From: Spirochaetota bacterium | GTDB lineage: Bacteria; Spirochaetota; Leptospiria; Turneriellales; Turneriellaceae | DNA: 5,410 bases | NCBI GenBank assembly: GCA_029561505.1 | Contig: JAKQXK010000322.1 | Span: forward strand, 1 to 5,410 | Reading direction: 5' to 3' | Shown: positions 4,727 to 5,410 of the stretch, piece after piece | Layout of the letters: every line of letters begins with the position of its first letter | Position numbering within the stretch: position 1 is the first letter of the stretch | Made by a program: the position numbers and the translations under genes | Notes under the pieces: generated by a model | Databases searched by the model: none | What the model was told of the DNA's origin: nothing | Seen by the model: only the letters and a program-made list of their open reading frames with translations

Positions 4727-4796
4727 GCTGGCAGGAGTCGAACCTGCTACCCTTTGGTTCGAAGCCAAATACTCTATCCAGATGAGCTACAGCCGC
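4723..4796 (-). tRNA. tRNA-Arg (anticodon TCG)
   Basis: On the minus strand a complete cloverleaf is present. The acceptor is GCGGCTG/CAGCCGC with seven perfect pairs, the D stem GCTC/GAGT, the anticodon stem TTTGG/CCAAA with loop CTTCGAA, a 5-base variable region, and the T stem GCAGG/CCTGC with loop TTCGACT. The anticodon TCG is at plus positions 4760-4762 and reads CGA, probably also CGG. The discriminator is A (4723), followed by CAT, so CCA is not encoded. The 5' leader immediately upstream has GCCGC-TGAAA, which could pair with the first acceptor bases GCGGC. The gene lies 104 bp downstream of the small exported-protein gene, with which it might be co-transcribed. Confidence 0.96.
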
Positions 4797-4855
4797 TTTC
4801 AGCGGCGTGAGCATCATCTGGTCGATGACGCAGGTGCCGCGATTGCTTTGATGAT

Positions 4856-4893
4856 TTTCTGTTTTTCAGACACGCGGTCAACGAAAACAGAAA
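4856..4893 (-). repeat. AT-rich inverted repeat after the exported-protein gene
   Basis: TTTCTGTTTT (4856-4865) and AAAACAGAAA (4884-4893) are perfect 10-base reverse complements with an 18-base loop. It begins 7 bases past the stop of the minus-strand gene ending at 4901. The stem is AT-rich and no U-run follows, so a terminator role is weak. The remaining bases up to tRNA-Arg hold a small TCATC/GATGA stem (4814-4828) and no clear promoter. Confidence 0.35.
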
Positions 4894-4900
4894 TGGAGCT

Positions 4901-5314
4901 TCACCCGCCGCTGTTCTTATTCGGCGCGCTGCAGATTGTCTTAAAGAGGTCTTCGCTGCCGGGTTCGGCTTTCCACAGGGGGCGGCCTTTGGGGTCACGC
5001 AGCGCGTACGATTTGCCGCCGGTCTTGAGCTGTACCACGAGCGCAGTTGCGTCGGGTTGAACCAAAAGTTTCGCTTCAACCTCTGAACCAACTTTAATAT
5101 CAATCTGGCGTTGGTGAAGATACCATTTCGGCGCCAACACGAGGTTCACGACACCCTTGTCTTTTGTTGCGAGCATCGCGTGCAGCACATAATCGATCGA
5201 CTTGCCGCAATAATCTTCTTCAACACTCACGACTTTGCCGCTGACGCTCAGCTTCTTGCCGCCTGCCACGAGGGGTAAAGCTGCGAGTACACAGAGTAAC
5301 AAAATTTTTCTCAT
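4901..5314 (-). CDS. Small exported protein of unknown function, OB-like
   Basis: I do not recognise a named family. The 137-residue product starts with a typical signal peptide: Met-Arg-Lys, a hydrophobic run ILLLCVLAALPLV (4-16) and a probable cleavage after AG near residue 18-19. No lipobox fits. The mature part is short and probably beta-rich: SVSGKVVSVEEDYCGK, VVNLVLAPKWYL, GSEVEAKLLV, TALVVQLKTGGKSYALRD and GRPLW. This alternation, with the LRDxxGxPLW ending, recalls small OB-fold periplasmic domains, including magnetosome MamS-like proteins; that is an inference. Cys36 and Cys128 could form a disulfide. The start at 5314 is chosen because it yields the signal peptide, though the frame stays open to the window edge. 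No clear Shine-Dalgarno is seen. Confidence 0.72.
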   Translation of the reverse strand: MRKILLLCVLAALPLVAGGKKLSVSGKVVSVEEDYCGKSIDYVLHAMLATKDKGVVNLVLAPKWYLHQRQIDIKVGSEVEAKLLVQPDATALVVQLKTGGKSYALRDPKGRPLWKAEPGSEDLFKTICSAPNKNSGG

Positions 5315-5410
5315 ATACCATCTACGGTAATTCAGGCGGCCCTGCAACCACAACGGCGAATTTGTAGCCTGCTCAGGCAAGCCGCCGCGCGACTTGCAGG
5401 GCGGCGAATA
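5315..5410. other. GC-rich non-coding flank with inverted repeats
   Basis: No gene is recognised in the last 96 bases. They contain a 9-bp inverted repeat GCCCTGCAA/TTGCAGGGC (5339-5347 with 5394-5402) and a small GCCT/AGGC stem (5367-5370 with 5375-5378) inside it. GCCGCC/GGCGGC (5381-5386 with 5400-5405) competes for the same bases. They might be the terminator region of a gene beyond the edge or the leader of the exported-protein gene. The minus-strand frame is open throughout, so a longer N-terminus cannot be fully excluded. Confidence 0.4.

Noticed and set aside
4665..5060. Open frame of 131 codons on the plus strand across tRNA-Arg
   Set aside because: It crosses the tRNA in antisense and overlaps the exported-protein gene; the signal-peptide-bearing minus-strand gene is the better explanation.

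Overview
The window reads as a compact bacterial chromosome segment of roughly 50% G+C or slightly more. It holds five well-supported protein genes, one probable secreted-protein gene and two tRNA genes. Protein character and layout would fit a Leptospiraceae-type spirochaete of moderate G+C (Turneriella- or Leptonema-like), but that is a guess from general resemblance and not a demonstrated assignment. No transposase, integrase, phage gene or CRISPR array is visible.

Left part (1-301): a tRNA-Pro(GGG) gene on the minus strand with hairpins in its 3' trailer. It is followed by a non-coding stretch containing a TTGAC-N5-GTCAA palindrome and a perfect 23-bp inverted repeat that ends just before the next gene. 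Left-central part (302-2562, plus strand): a tight three-gene cluster of folE (GTP cyclohydrolase I), a calcineurin-like metallophosphoesterase with a large insertion, and a small DNA-polymerase-beta-type nucleotidyltransferase. Spacings are 24 and 2 bp, so co-transcription is likely. The last two genes have no assigned function, and the cluster is the best candidate here for an undescribed pathway. Two adjacent hairpins (2548-2614) separate it from the convergent lysA.

Right-central part (2619-4533, minus strand): ahpC-type 2-Cys peroxiredoxin, then a hairpin, then lysA (diaminopimelate decarboxylase, last step of lysine synthesis and consumer of the peptidoglycan precursor meso-DAP). The peroxiredoxin has an excellent Shine-Dalgarno sequence; lysA has none visible. 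Right part (4615-5314, minus strand): a strong bidirectional terminator, a structured trailer, tRNA-Arg(TCG), and a small exported protein of unknown function with an OB-like look. The last 96 bases hold no recognisable gene.

The most curious non-coding signal is that both tRNA genes, about 4.6 kb apart, carry similar 3' trailers. Each has a short hairpin that re-uses the 3' acceptor strand around an AYGAG loop, followed by a second hairpin. The tRNA-Arg 3' end is also repeated 57 bp downstream. Neither tRNA encodes CCA.
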